64,000 bases of DNA from Lojkania enalia (GCA_010094045.1 ML986671.1:62001-126000), one strand, 5' to 3'. Positions 42,648-53,567 are shown, counted from the first letter of the stretch. Translations and numbers: made by a program. The notes: generated by a model not told the origin, from the sequence alone.

Positions 42648-44936
42648 TCACTGATCCGTGGCCGGTGTCAGCGGCCTAGAAGGCTCGCGCTTTGGCCTTC
42701 TGTAGATGTCTCTCAGACTGAACTTTGACTTTAACGCCTCTCCTTCATTTTCCTTTTCCATAGCTGCTAAACCGGCCTTCAGCTGCTCAAATTGGGCCCT
42801 TGTGTTGTGCAATTGGTTCGAAAGATCTGAATTCCTTTCGGCAAGCTCTTGAAATTCTCTTTTAGAGGCACGGCTGAGCTCCTCCTTGACAGCTTCAATC
42901 TGTTTGACCTGGCTCCCGAGAGTCGCATTTGTGATTTGAAGTCGCACATGGTCGTCCCGCAACTTTTCGAAGTCCTTCTGCTGCTGCAGAACATGACGCT
43001 GAGATTTGTCTAGCTCCTCACGTAGGTACTTCTCGAGTTTCGTCTCAGGTGAGTCTTGTGTCTTGATCCCCAGCGCCACCCTCTCTTCAAGCCTGATCTG
43101 AAGCTCTCGGCTACGCACCTTCTCCTTAGTCAGCGCATCTTGCGTTGATTCTATCGAATTCTTAAGCAAAGATTCTTTAGTCATCAGCTCGCCAATACAC
43201 GAGTTTAGAACGTCAACCTCCTTGCGAAGCGCTTCAACGGTTCTTTGAGAGCTCTCATAGAGGCCTTTCGCATCTTGAAGGTCCTGCTGGCCACGTTTCC
43301 TCTCGTTAACAAGAGCGTCTTCAGTTGCTTCTTGGCCCTCTTTGAGGGAAGAGTTCTCGGTCGTTAGTTCGCCAACCCTGGAAGTCAAAGCGGAAATGTC
43401 CTTGCGAAGCGCTTCAACGGTCTTTTGAGACGCTTTGTAGAGATCTTTCGCATCCAAAAGATCACGCTGGTCGCGTTCCCTTTCTTTCGCGAGTGCATCT
43501 TCAGTTGAATCTCGGGCTTCTTTGAGTGAAGAATTCTCGGTCGTGAGATTATTAATCTGCTTTTCCAGAGAGGAGATCTGATCGAGATACTCAGTAAGGC
43601 TTTTCTTAGATGGCTTGTTGAGCCCTTCGGTTGAAAAGACCTCACTCTCGATGCTGTCGATCTTCGTCCACAGCCGTGTTATTGACTTCTGTGACTCGCT
43701 GTAGAGCTCGGTCTTCTCTTTCTCCGCCCGAACCACAATTTCATCTTGCGCAAGTATTCGTCGAACCTCAGCAGCCGCAAATTCAGCATGCATTTCCAAC
43801 AAGGCTTGAAACTTCACTGAGAGAGACATCTGCTGGTTTAGCCAATACTTTCGCGCAGCCTCAGTCAGCTCAGCAAGCCGGATCCATTCTTTGGCAAGAT
43901 TCGCTGACTGCTTGGTGTGCGCGTCGCACATGTTGTACATCGCGAGAGATTGGATTTCCTTGACTTTCATTCCATCCTCATTTCCAAGCGAGTTTCCTAC
44001 GAGTTTGATGCTGAGACTGTGGCATCTTGGAACCCTAGACTTACACTGAGTGCCCTGTGCGTCAAGGCCTCGGCAGGGATGGAATTTGCGGTCTATCTCT
44101 TGAATTTTGAACACCTCATTAAATAATAAATCATTAGAAAGATTCATTGGAAGGGATTCGGGGAGAGAAAGTTCGAGATTGTTGTTCCAATCCGCAGTGA
44201 AGTTCAGAGTCGATCCTCTACCGGGTGTAGATTGAGAAGGAGGCGTGGTGGTTATGGGTGATGCGTTTCCGAATGCGAATGGTGGCGGTTTTCTACTCGC
44301 TGTAGGTGCCGAAGCTGCTGGCGGATCGTCTCTCTTGCCCGCCGTTTCACCTTCCTCGACAGCATTTGCCTGGGTGGTTTCCTTGCCGTCTTTGTCGTTC
44401 CGTTCAGCTGCAACTGTTCCTGGAAGTGCGGCTGCGATATGTGGGGTTGGGATGGGCACAAATAACTCCTTGGCCTCGAGTAAAAGAGAGGCCACTTCTT
44501 CCTCAGGGATCTCGTCATCAAACTCTTCTCCATAATCATCACTAGATTCTTCCTCATCTTCGTCGCTAAGCTCCTCGCCATTATCGTCTCTAATTTTATC
44601 TCCATCATCACTTAGTTCTTCGTGATCCTCATCGCTCAATTCCCCGCATTCCTCGTCATCGCTTGGATATTCACTCTCACTTCCGACGAAACTCAGATCA
44701 TCGTCATCGTCTTCGTCCTGTTCAGGTGTATGGACCGACCATTGAGTGGTAGGTGGGCTCGGTGAATGTGGTAATTTGACTCTAACTCGGTGGCCGTTGG
44801 GTGTATATTGGACGGTCGCCGCTTTGGACGATTTAGAAGCGGATGCAGTCTCTCTAGACGGAGGATTTACGACAAATGTCGGATTACTGCTCGTTGTAGG
44901 TGGGGCTGAATATGTAGCTGGCAATTTGAATGCCAT
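42648..44936 (-). CDS. Acidic coiled-coil protein with internal 60-residue repeats
   Basis: A single exon of 762 residues from the ATG at 44936 (the earlier in-frame codon at 44975 is TTG). Residues about 70-160 are very acidic, with ELSDED-type repeats. A Pro/Ser/Thr linker follows. A Cys-containing patch (PCRGLDAQGTQCKSRV, then NMCDAH) has C...C...C-x2-H order and might bind zinc. From about residue 390 to 720 is a long heptad-rich coiled coil. Within it a unit of about 60 residues is repeated at least twice, with a third diverged copy (LTTENSSLKE...EDALAKER...YKASQKTVEALRK). The tail is basic (SLRDIYRRPKREPSRPL). No orthologue recognised; probably a scaffold or structural protein. It lies between the two HET paralogues. 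Confidence 0.8.
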   Translation of the reverse strand: MAFKLPATYSAPPTTSSNPTFVVNPPSRETASASKSSKAATVQYTPNGHRVRVKLPHSPSPPTTQWSVHTPEQDEDDDDDLSFVGSESEYPSDDEECGELSDEDHEELSDDGDKIRDDNGEELSDEDEEESSDDYGEEFDDEIPEEEVASLLLEAKELFVPIPTPHIAAALPGTVAAERNDKDGKETTQANAVEEGETAGKRDDPPAASAPTASRKPPPFAFGNASPITTTPPSQSTPGRGSTLNFTADWNNNLELSLPESLPMNLSNDLLFNEVFKIQEIDRKFHPCRGLDAQGTQCKSRVPRCHSLSIKLVGNSLGNEDGMKVKEIQSLAMYNMCDAHTKQSANLAKEWIRLAELTEAARKYWLNQQMSLSVKFQALLEMHAEFAAAEVRRILAQDEIVVRAEKEKTELYSESQKSITRLWTKIDSIESEVFSTEGLNKPSKKSLTEYLDQISSLEKQINNLTTENSSLKEARDSTEDALAKERERDQRDLLDAKDLYKASQKTVEALRKDISALTSRVGELTTENSSLKEGQEATEDALVNERKRGQQDLQDAKGLYESSQRTVEALRKEVDVLNSCIGELMTKESLLKNSIESTQDALTKEKVRSRELQIRLEERVALGIKTQDSPETKLEKYLREELDKSQRHVLQQQKDFEKLRDDHVRLQITNATLGSQVKQIEAVKEELSRASKREFQELAERNSDLSNQLHNTRAQFEQLKAGLAAMEKENEGEALKSKFSLRDIYRRPKREPSRPLTPATDQ

Positions 44937-47409
44937 TTTCGCAAAAATGAAGGTGCAGCTGTTGGGACCAGACAATGTTTCTTTAGATATCTGATGATGG
45001 ATTTGCTGCCTTCTTTTGATTGTCGACCGGTCAAACGAGAGGAGTGTTTCGGCGAGATTGAAGGACGACTGCGCCGCAACGCAGGGGGCTATGTTTGAGA
45101 CGGGAAGCGCCCGCCAAGTGTAGGTTGTTCCTCCAGCGAAGGATGAGTTTTTGACTAATCAGAGAGACGCTTCCCCTATCCCTGCCCGCGTCAAGCATAC
45201 GGTAGCCACCCATAGATCGCTCTATCACTTCATCTCACCCCCATTATTGCGATCTCTTCTAATAGTGTCATCGTAGACCACTCGCTCCTTTGCAGCAGCC
45301 CGAATCTTGAACACATTAGGAACCCGCCGAGAATCCATGACTAAATATACTGCCGGAGCTACCCCAAGCTTCGTTCCAAGCGAGCGCAAAGCAGATGAGA
45401 TTCGGCAGCCAGACAAAACCTCCCACTTATCGCCGAAAGAGGGCCAATGATTATGGCCAAGGCTCTTCTGTGGATGAGGCCGCTTACGATGAGTACTATC
45501 AATATATTCAGGGCTCTGAGGATGAAAATCTTGACTTGGCCTTTACTGCAATTCTAGAAAAAGAGAATACTTTACGTGGATCAGGGTTCTCGGCGCCCTT
45601 TTTGGTGTGGCTTACACGCAGACGCTGCTCAACGCCATCACGCGACGCGATCTAGTTACGTTTCTGGCCCAAGCAGATATGGCGGCTTAAAGGGACTCCA
45701 TCCGGACTGTCGGTAAATTTCCACGCGAGCGGCAAGAGTCTATGAGAAGGAGTTATGTTAGAGGGTACAACTCCCAAATTATTGTCTCTCTCGGGCAAAA
45801 CGGCGGAGAACAGGTTGTCTGAACATGAGGAGCGAGAACTACAATGAGTTTCACAGGAACCCAGTCTAGACCTCGCATACGGCTCTTTGTCCGCTCAAGG
45901 ACCTACAATCGCCTCCGCCTATTTGAGTGCACAGTTATATAGACGCGTGATGGTTGGTCAATGTGTACTATCGTTTGGCATCGTCTGCATTATTGTGCTA
46001 GCTAGGGTCGTCTTCTACATGTCCGACTGTATGCTATCAATTTTCAACAGCTTATTCGTGCCTCATGCTATCTTGCCAATCATGAACCAATCTACACTTG
46101 AGCACGTGGTCTCCCTTCTCCAATACAAGCCTCCGCACATATCGCCATTCACCCCCAAGCACTCCGAAGCTCTGAATTTGCGTCAACACCCAGCTTCTAT
46201 CGGTACTTCTCGCCACACTCTCCAAAAAGCCGTGCTCATCATTCCATCCTTCTCTCAGCCATTCGTGCAATCCCGCTCACTCCGCCTTCTGGTCCTCGCG
46301 AGACAAGAACCGACAGCTCCCCAAGATTTTCCCACAATAGGGATTATCCTGCCCATGCTCAATCCGGTCAGCCGCTTGCAGCTCCACACTGCCTACCCGC
46401 CCCATAGATGATTGCTTGGAATCGGCGTGCACGACTCCTTCGCCGTCTGTGTATTAATTAACATCGATAGTGATATTAGCATATGCAATGAGCTTTGCGC
46501 ACAAAATATGCCATGCCTTGGTGATAGAGCATATTCCCCTACGAGCCAGAGAGTGGCTTGTTCGAACTGTACGTAAGTACACATGGGGCGTAATTAGTGA
46601 AACGAAGGAACAACATCCAATAATAATCCCATAATTAATTTTGATTGGCTAGCTCCGGCAGCAAAGCTTAACGAATAACCATCATATCTCTATTTCGGTC
46701 AGGGCCGCGTTCGCTACCTGCCGGTAAATACTATACTTAGAATTAACTGCGAATTTTTTCGCATAAATAGCCTTACCCGTTGCTTGAGAGAAGACTCTAA
46801 GCTTAGTAACGATGAATACTATTGCTATTCGTTGCTCGAGCATCGCTGTTAAATTAGATCGCAGACGAATTAATTGAATAGGCCTGAGACGGATGTATGT
46901 ACACCAACACGCTAGCGTGTAGTACCTGCTTACTAGTTCAGCTGGCTACTCCCCTCATTGTAAGGCAGCTTCCCTGAACAACTAGGCGAGAAAAGCTGGC
47001 AGGGTTGTAGGGGCTGGACCTGGCACTTTAGGTGTAAGTGAGTCTAAAAGCGGCGACAGATACCCTCCAAAAAGGTGTCAAAAGTCCCCGGACATAGAGT
47101 TACTGGCGTAAAGAACCACAGAATCTGGAGTTGTCGGGTAGTCGGCTAATCCCAACTCCTACAATAGTTTAAGCCTCAAAATATTTACGACCCCGCAGTT
47201 TTGGCCCCCAGCCCAGCCCTTTTTGGTATACCAGGCAGCCAATAATTAGGGGGCCAAGGTGGTTCGACGTGTCTTCCACGGGAAGATTTAAGTTGTCAAT
47301 ATTTAACGTGGTCGTCCGCCATTCTGAGGACAATAACAGCTGATACCATAATAAACGTCAAACGATCAAACACAATTTGATTTTTTACTCACACAAAACC
47401 GAAGTCTCA
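44937..47409. other. Intergenic
   Basis: About 2.5 kb. A frame at 45395-45655 and a continuation in another frame to 45690 (GALFGVAYTQTLLNAITRRD) might be a decayed gene, but no family is recognised. A 174-codon frame at 45887-46411 has two hydrophobic stretches and no domain. From 46.4 kb to the HET gene the sequence is AT-rich, with an inverted repeat GGAGTTG...CAACTCC near 47130-47160. Confidence 0.4.
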
Positions 47410-49149
47410 ATGCCCTTCTCATCGATTCAAGAGGAAGAGGAAGCACTAGGCTCTTGGCCACGGCGTTTACTGCACGTCAAATCTCTCACGTCATATGAGT
47501 GGCAGCCCGGAAACGTCTACGGAGGAATCAAAGAACCTGAATATAATGCCATCAGCTACACATGGGGACGGTTCAGATTAAAACCAGGCGTGTCACCAGA
47601 AGTGCAACCCTTACCTTTTGAAGGCATCAACTGGAGAGAACATTTACCGCGGATGGACCCCAATTACTTCACAATGGAGGAGTTTCAGAATCTTATCAAC
47701 ACTGCTACGACATACCGTCTCGATGAGTCTTATGGGGATCAGTTGGTTACGAAACCAGTTGATTTCCTCTGGCTCGATATTGCTTGTGTTGATCAAAATC
47801 CGAGTGAGCCGAGATCAGCCGCTGAGATCGGTCGTCAAGCGTTGATCTATAGAGGAGCTCAAGCCGTCTTTGTTTGGGCAGTCACACTTCTACCAAACCG
47901 ACACGACCATGTTTTTGGGAATATTGAATGGTGGGGCGTTGACCCAGCGGAGCACACTGCGGAAACAATCCAAGAGCCAACGAAAGCCATGCTTGACTTT
48001 CTCGAGGTGTTACATGATCCATGGTTTTCGTCGCTATGGACGCTCCAAGAAGCGTTTCTCCGGCCCAATGCAATTATTCTGACCAGACCTGCACAGCCAA
48101 TCTTTTATAAAGTATATGGCGAGACGAGCTTGCTTACCTTGAGACATATGCTTGTTTGGGGCGTAAACGCGGATGGGTTCTGCACGAAACGAGGCGCAAT
48201 AAACAGCGGGGAAGGTTTGTTCGTTAAGATAAAGGACGTCATCAATGAGAAGGGATTAGTGGCACTACGAGCAAATAACACAATGGCATTACTCGGTGCA
48301 GCGACGAATCGGAAATGTTTCATGCCAGAGGATCGCGTATATGGTATTCAGCAGGTCTTTGGATTCCGCCTGGGAAAATCGTCACTTCAAGCTGAACCCG
48401 GGAAGGAATATACATTGGAGGAGTTGGAAGACCAGCTAGGCGAGGCTCTGCTCATACAAGAACCGATACTGTCACAAACGCACGTTTTCTTGGAGCCAGT
48501 TCCTTATGCAGATCGATGGAAGATCAACGCATGCTCTGCGGTACCGTATAACCTCCAAAGCATCAACACCTCAAAGACTGGAAATGTCGAAACACAAGCC
48601 TCCTTCTGGGTCGACGACTCAAATTCGTGGAAAAAAGCGGTTCGCTGGAAGGGACCAACAACGCTTTTGAGCAATATAGCAGAGTATGCGCTTTGGGAAC
48701 TGGGAGAGACCGCTCCGGAAGCTGATGACGAGGAAAGCTGGCGAAGTTATCTTCTAAATATCTTTCCCGACGTCACCGACGAATTTCTTCAATCGCCGTA
48801 TTATCGGAGCCCTCCGAGCTCGACCCCAATTCCAAAAGGACGTGAAAGCTATATTTTTGCGCAATGGCTTGATAAGCGATATTCTCGGCAGAAAGTTGGA
48901 GTGCTCTTTTTGGGTAACATACAAGAAAATGAGCAACGTCAAGGGCTCGTGATTGGGTTGATTCTTGTTCAACAAGGGAAGGAGACATGGTCGAGGGTTG
49001 GAGTATGTCAGTGGTGGATACCAAAATTTAGTGAAGAGAAAGAGTTCTTCGAGGGTAAGAGCGAAGAGTGGAAGCATGACGAAGGAATACTGGGATATGT
49101 TGAATCGACGAAGAATCCTGGAACCCATGCAATTGGCGGTTTCATATAG
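47410..49149 (+). CDS. HET-domain (heterokaryon incompatibility) protein B
   Basis: A single exon of 579 residues; the ATG at 47410 was used because the open frame begins at a TTG (47377). HET blocks: WPRRLLHVKSLTSYE, YNAISYTWGRF, FLWLDIACVDQN, DPWFSSLWTLQEAFL and DRVYGIQQVFGF, in the same order as HET protein A on the opposite strand at 39-41 kb. The C-terminal part also aligns (VGVLFLGNI, WSRVGVCQWW). The presumed role is control of vegetative incompatibility or related cell-death signalling. The inverted arrangement with paralogue A, about 6.6 kb apart, suggests a local duplication. Intact. Confidence 0.92.
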   Translation: MPFSSIQEEEEALGSWPRRLLHVKSLTSYEWQPGNVYGGIKEPEYNAISYTWGRFRLKPGVSPEVQPLPFEGINWREHLPRMDPNYFTMEEFQNLINTATTYRLDESYGDQLVTKPVDFLWLDIACVDQNPSEPRSAAEIGRQALIYRGAQAVFVWAVTLLPNRHDHVFGNIEWWGVDPAEHTAETIQEPTKAMLDFLEVLHDPWFSSLWTLQEAFLRPNAIILTRPAQPIFYKVYGETSLLTLRHMLVWGVNADGFCTKRGAINSGEGLFVKIKDVINEKGLVALRANNTMALLGAATNRKCFMPEDRVYGIQQVFGFRLGKSSLQAEPGKEYTLEELEDQLGEALLIQEPILSQTHVFLEPVPYADRWKINACSAVPYNLQSINTSKTGNVETQASFWVDDSNSWKKAVRWKGPTTLLSNIAEYALWELGETAPEADDEESWRSYLLNIFPDVTDEFLQSPYYRSPPSSTPIPKGRESYIFAQWLDKRYSRQKVGVLFLGNIQENEQRQGLVIGLILVQQGKETWSRVGVCQWWIPKFSEEKEFFEGKSEEWKHDEGILGYVESTKNPGTHAIGGFI

Positions 49150-50299
49150 CGAAGAAGCTTTGCGTATATTTCTAGTTCTTGAACGTGTAACGAGTGAAGG
49201 CTGTTCAATGCCATATTCGAGGACATCTAGCTGTGTGGAGATGCCGTTTGAAGAGTTCTAGCAAACGACGGTTCCTATTAGTAATAAGAGTCCTTATCAG
49301 CACCTCTGTTCGATTCATTCATAGATATTAGCTAATAGCTTTGACACTGCTAGAAACTGCCGGAAAGCCTCAAGACGCGGAGACCAGAAGTTCTAGCTTC
49401 TCCGCGACTAAGTTCACTCATTGTTAACGTGCGAATTGATTCCTTCATTCCCTAGTCAAATTTAAGGCGTCCACCTAAATTAGGCTCACTTAAAAGTAGC
49501 GCCAGAATTTCCGCACGCTTTGTAAATGGTAGTGTCAAACGTGGCATAATATGAGGGGGGTCCCTTGTGTCCAATACCAAGTTCTGACTCGATCTATAAC
49601 AGGTTTTAGAGCCGAGTCTTTTCCTACCTACTATAATGATTAGCTAATAATGAACTTTGGGCGGTTTAAACAATAATGCGCATTTGCGTTAGCAATTTGC
49701 CCAACCCATGTTCTTGGATGGCATATAGCCATATCCTATGTGGGGATCTCTCAGTTAAATATTATTCCCCCGAGAATTTAATATTATTTATAAGCTTGGA
49801 TAAGTCATTTAGTCAGACGTAAATCCATTCTTACACAATCCTAGGCTTTATCGCAGGTAACAATATGAAGCTGACCGGTGGATAGCTAAAGCTGTTTAGT
49901 GGCCTGAACCAGTGGGAGGTAAGCTAATTGAAGTGCGGGATTTCTGCATTAGGGCTATTAGCTTGGCGGAACTACACACGTCTAGGAAGTTATGAGAAAT
50001 ATTAGGTAAATGCTTAATCACTAATTTTGCTAGGATATGGGCTTTGGAAACATACGGTGAGTCCCGAGGTTGGCTCGCAAAAGGGGTATACAGCCACCTG
50101 TGAGCTAAGGAGAGCCTTTCAATGCTATCTCAACGATTTCCACCTTTTAAACCCCCAAATCTCTCACAATTACCTTTAACATGTTTCACCATCGAGCGGA
50201 AAACCCCATCGAGTCGAAAGGAACGCGCCGTAGAAGCGACGCGCACCTAAATTTCTCAACCCTACAACAAAATATAAATAATTACAAAGTAGAATAGTA
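49150..50299. other. Intergenic
   Basis: No frame over 100 codons and no motif. AT-rich towards the transposon remnant. Confidence 0.45.
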
Positions 50300-50922
50300 T
50301 TATCTAGAGTAATCAATATCCTCTACATCCTCTATCTCTACTTTACAAGTGCAGGAGTCGTGTCCAGTCTCGCCGCAACGTAAGCAGCGACTCTCTATGC
50401 GCACTCTCTTTGTAGGCTCCTCGCTATTTATATGACTACTACTCTCCTTTTCAGCAATTAAATTGACTATCTCCCTAATTATTAAAGTTTCCTTACTCTA
50501 GATATACCTCTTTTATAGCATTTTAAAGATAATAAAGTGTAGTATATACCTCTCTATTAAACCGATACTTTATACTATAGTAACCTACTCCTAATTACTA
50601 AGCTATAGCTTTTCTTATTTCTTAGGTTTCCTTAAGCCTATAATAAATAGCCAAGTAGTTATTTAACTTATTATATAGCTAGTTTTATCAAAGATATAGG
50701 TGTCTTCGTCTATAGTACTATACTTCTTTACCAACTTAATAAGCAATAACTAGGGCTAGATAAGTACTAAATTCTTATAGGTAGTACGCTAGTAATTATA
50801 TAATTTATTCTGCTTAGTTTAGAGCTTAGGAGTATACTTAATAAAGTAGTTAACTTAGTATTAACTAATAGGCTTCTAATTGTACTCTTCTAGTAGTTTA
50901 TTTACGCTGTCTCGCACGTTAT
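50300..50922 (-). mobile_element. Remnant of a pogo/Fot-type DNA transposon (transposase C-terminus)
   Basis: Minus-strand reading ends at a TAA (50302..50300) after the zinc knuckle CLRCGETGHDSCTC (50386..50345; C-x2-C-x4-H-x4-C) and an acidic EIEDVEDID tail. Upstream it reads TLIIREIVNLIAEKESSSH until stops appear from about 50500. Fungal pogo/Fot transposases usually end with a helical segment, a basic stretch and this type of CCHC knuckle. The rest up to 50922 is very AT-rich with frequent TA-rich stops, as expected after repeat-induced mutation. The element's 5' end is not recognisable. Confidence 0.5.
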
Positions 50923-51139
50923 TGTCACGGCGACGCGCATCGGATTGTCAACGCTAGATGAACGAGCATCAGATTGAGCTATATAGATGACCAACGTACT
51001 GCTGCCATGATAGTTCAAGACGTCTGGATGAAGAGAGAAAGGAGACAGACATTAGGTCGCATATATATACATCAGGGGTTCGGGTCTGTGCGTAATAGGC
51101 GAGGTGGCACGGGATCGGGTAGAAGCCGATTCCGTGACA
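50923..51139 (+). mobile_element. Solo LTR, 217 bp, with 8-bp inverted ends
   Basis: It starts TGTCACGG and ends CCGTGACA (exact reverse complements), with a perfect 5-bp duplication GTTAT (50918-50922 and 51140-51144). An internal TATATATA at about 51061 fits an LTR promoter. The ends resemble fungal Ty3/gypsy LTRs. It sits at the edge of the AT-rich transposon remnant. No internal region or second LTR is present. Confidence 0.75.
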
Positions 51140-51934
51140 GTTATTTTTTAAGGGCGGTACCCCATATAAACTATCGTTAAGTATACGTTTAATAATTACC
51201 TACTCTTCTAAGAGAGTAAAGGCTTTTAATTTGGTTTGCAGTTGCGTTAAGCGCGTTCTCTAACGCATTAGCTATAAATCATAGTTAGAAGGATATTATA
51301 AATCGCTGCAGGGTCGGTATGTGTTTGAGTTTACTTTGATTAAGAGCAGAGATGGTAAGCTGTAGTATGCCTTCAGTACAAGGTAATTTTGCATTGCGAT
51401 GAGAAGATACTACGTGCTTAGTTAAGGTGTTGTTGTCAGCGCGTCCCTTTCGTCTCGGTGGGGTTTTCACTCGATGGTGAAACACGTTACTCAATTTTAT
51501 AAAATTGATATTTGCCATTTCTGTGGACTTGCGCCAGGCCAAATACCAAATGTATCAGTGAATGCTCAACTACGATGGCAGCACTTGAATAGCCGATAGA
51601 CATGAAATATTCTGCGCATACTTTCTGTTGTAGACTGGGATAAATTGGCCGATTGCTAGGCTCATAGCACAATTACAGAGGATTAACCCATTTTTGCTGG
51701 CTGTTCTTGATCACGTCTTTTTCCTAGAGAGGCCAGCAATCTCTGTGGGAATCAGTTTTCAGCTCTTCATCTTTACTAATGTATGGCAGACCTCGCTCAA
51801 AAGAGGAGGCGAAGGAAAATGCCATTAGTATTCAGCGGGATTGGGAATATTATGATGATAGCGAGCCAAATCTGACAGAAGTAAACCGAGAGGACCTTGG
51901 GGCCGCCATATCTATGTACATACCCCTGCCAATC
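51140..51934. other. Intergenic
   Basis: AT-rich. Frames of 60-85 codons on both strands without domains. Nothing supported. Confidence 0.45.
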
Positions 51935-52085
51935 TATCGCGTATCAGGCAGTATCAATTGCTAACGCAAATATTGATGTATTAAAGGAGCGCAAGTGGCC
52001 TGCCTAAATAGAGGATGGTAGTGGTGAGACTATATAGGCTTGATAATACAGGCTGACTATAATGGCATAGTAGAAACGCATGACA
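51935..52085 (-). mobile_element. Short LTR-like element, family 1 copy 4 (inverted, diverged)
   Basis: 151 bp in inverted orientation (plus strand TATCGCG...ATGACA). This is the most diverged copy: the first G of the terminal TG is A on this side, and flanks CAATC/GGATA show no duplication. Its similarity to copies 1-3 covers the full length. Confidence 0.65.
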
Positions 52086-53047
52086 GGATATATACGTACA
52101 AGCCGATAGGTACACAATCGATACGCTTACCAAAACTTGATCCTGGGAAGGGTCACGATTCCCTCATTGGAGATATCGGAGCTGTGCTGTCTCTCTAAGT
52201 GTTGTATCTAGCAATACTGAGTAGAATTTCGCCGTTTTATACTATGTTTCTGTAAATAGTTGAAGTCGTTTACTCTAGATATTGGAATGCAGGGGCAATC
52301 AACATAACCCCATCTCTGTACTTCGCATTGAAGCGCATGCGTGATGAGAAATTCCGTGTCCATCTGTAGGCTGATACTCTATGTGCTGACCGGGAAAATG
52401 TCTCAAACGAATTCCAAAGTCACCTTGATGTCTGAGATCTTTCAAGGCTGCGCAAAAAGTGAGTCCTTGGCTTGGAGACAAGGAGAACAGAAGCGCCCAT
52501 GTAATAACCTGCCTCCACCTACCTCCTCAAAATTGCCCAAAAATAAAAATAAAAATTTAAAATCGGAAGATCTACCCTACCCAAACCAGATCATCCCATA
52601 CGGAATATCATTAATTGAGATTTCAGCAGGGACTAGTTCAAATGAGTCTAGATGCTACAAGAGCTTGTTTTCCCTCTTAAGACTGAGATTTATTGCGGCG
52701 GCCGGGAAATTCTTATGGGAGGATATATACAGTGCGGCTTAGTTCTACGCAGAAGCGATAAATCAGATGTAGCCCTCGTGAAATCGACCCTCCAAAATAT
52801 GACTCCGGCGCTTAGCCTCTGCAAACTAAGAAATGTCTATCATAATGGAAAGGTTGGCACAGAAAGGGAGCTTTTGTCACTTTTTGAGGACTTCTAGCAT
52901 ATGTGATTGACTAGGCGTCGGGATTAGAGACACGCTACCCGCCACTAGGGAGCTTGGACAATAATGGCTTCCATGCCTCATATCAAGCATCTCTAAAGCA
53001 CTTGCAACTAGGTGAGGAGACAAGGCTGGAACTTTAGTTTGAATTAG
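52086..53047. other. Intergenic, possibly decayed HET-type sequence
   Basis: Frames at 52341-52742 and 52652-52897 overlap in different phases. They might be upstream parts of the interrupted HET-type gene that follows, but I cannot show any HET block in them. Confidence 0.3.
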
Positions 53048-53567
53048 ATTCGTGCCATAGTGAAGATGAAACAGTTTCTATTTATGTCTCAAGAGCTAAG
53101 GAAACACTTGTGGCATTTCCTATTTACGGCTAGTGAATTTGCTGAGCTATTTGTTGTTAGAGCTGGCTGGCTCTGATGAGGGTTGGAAAACTGCGTCTAT
53201 TGACTAGAAATGCGAGACATGCTACATATATATCCCTGGACCTGCCAAGGGGCTAACTGTGAATAGCTTAGCCGTAACATTTGTCGATCCGAAGCTCTGC
53301 ATCATAGAACACAGTTTGTTCGGTATTGTACCTGGAGCAACTAGGATCCGAGCGTCAGTCGCTGTACTCAAAGGAAGTGCTATTACCTTTATTATAGAGG
53401 AGGGTCGGCTGGTTCATTATCGGTTCATTGGAGAGCGCTATCTTCATGGAGTTATGCATGGGAACGACGATATATTCGAAGACCTTCCACCGAAACTGAA
53501 ATCTTTGCGTAGAACGTTACTTCTCGATATGGTTGCCGCTAAGGGGCTAATCACTCGAGACGCATGA
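53048..53567 (+). pseudogene. HET-type C-terminal fragment interrupted by a family 2 element
   Basis: The reading 53048-53154 (ATG at 53066) and the reading 53280-53567 are in different frames as they stand. They become one continuous frame if the 125-bp insertion and one copy of its TTTGT duplication are left out. The joined text has the features of HET-protein C-termini: FTASEFAELFVDP, a GIVPGATRI segment, VLKGSAITFII, then YRFIGERYLHGVMHGND, which corresponds to the common LVGECYVHGIMDGE block. The N-terminal HET domain is missing or unrecognisable upstream. So the gene was already partial or was truncated, and the insertion disrupted what remains. Confidence 0.6.
53155..53279 (-). mobile_element. 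Short LTR-like element, family 2 copy 2 (inverted)
   Basis: 125 bp, the reverse complement of the element at 24874-24999 with only a few differences. Flanked by the perfect 5-bp duplication TTTGT (53150-53154 and 53280-53284). It lies inside a HET-type reading frame. Confidence 0.8.

Noticed and set aside
43631..44545. Open frames opposite and within the coiled-coil gene.
   Set aside because: Shadow frames of a long repetitive coding region.
45395..45690. Possible gene from the ATG at 45395 with a helical continuation in another frame (GALFGVAYTQTLLNAITRRD).
   Set aside because: Needs a frameshift, no family recognised; kept only as a note in the intergenic entry.
45887..46411. Open frame of 174 codons with two hydrophobic stretches.
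   Set aside because: No domain, low-complexity His/Pro-rich second half, and an opposite-strand frame of similar quality.
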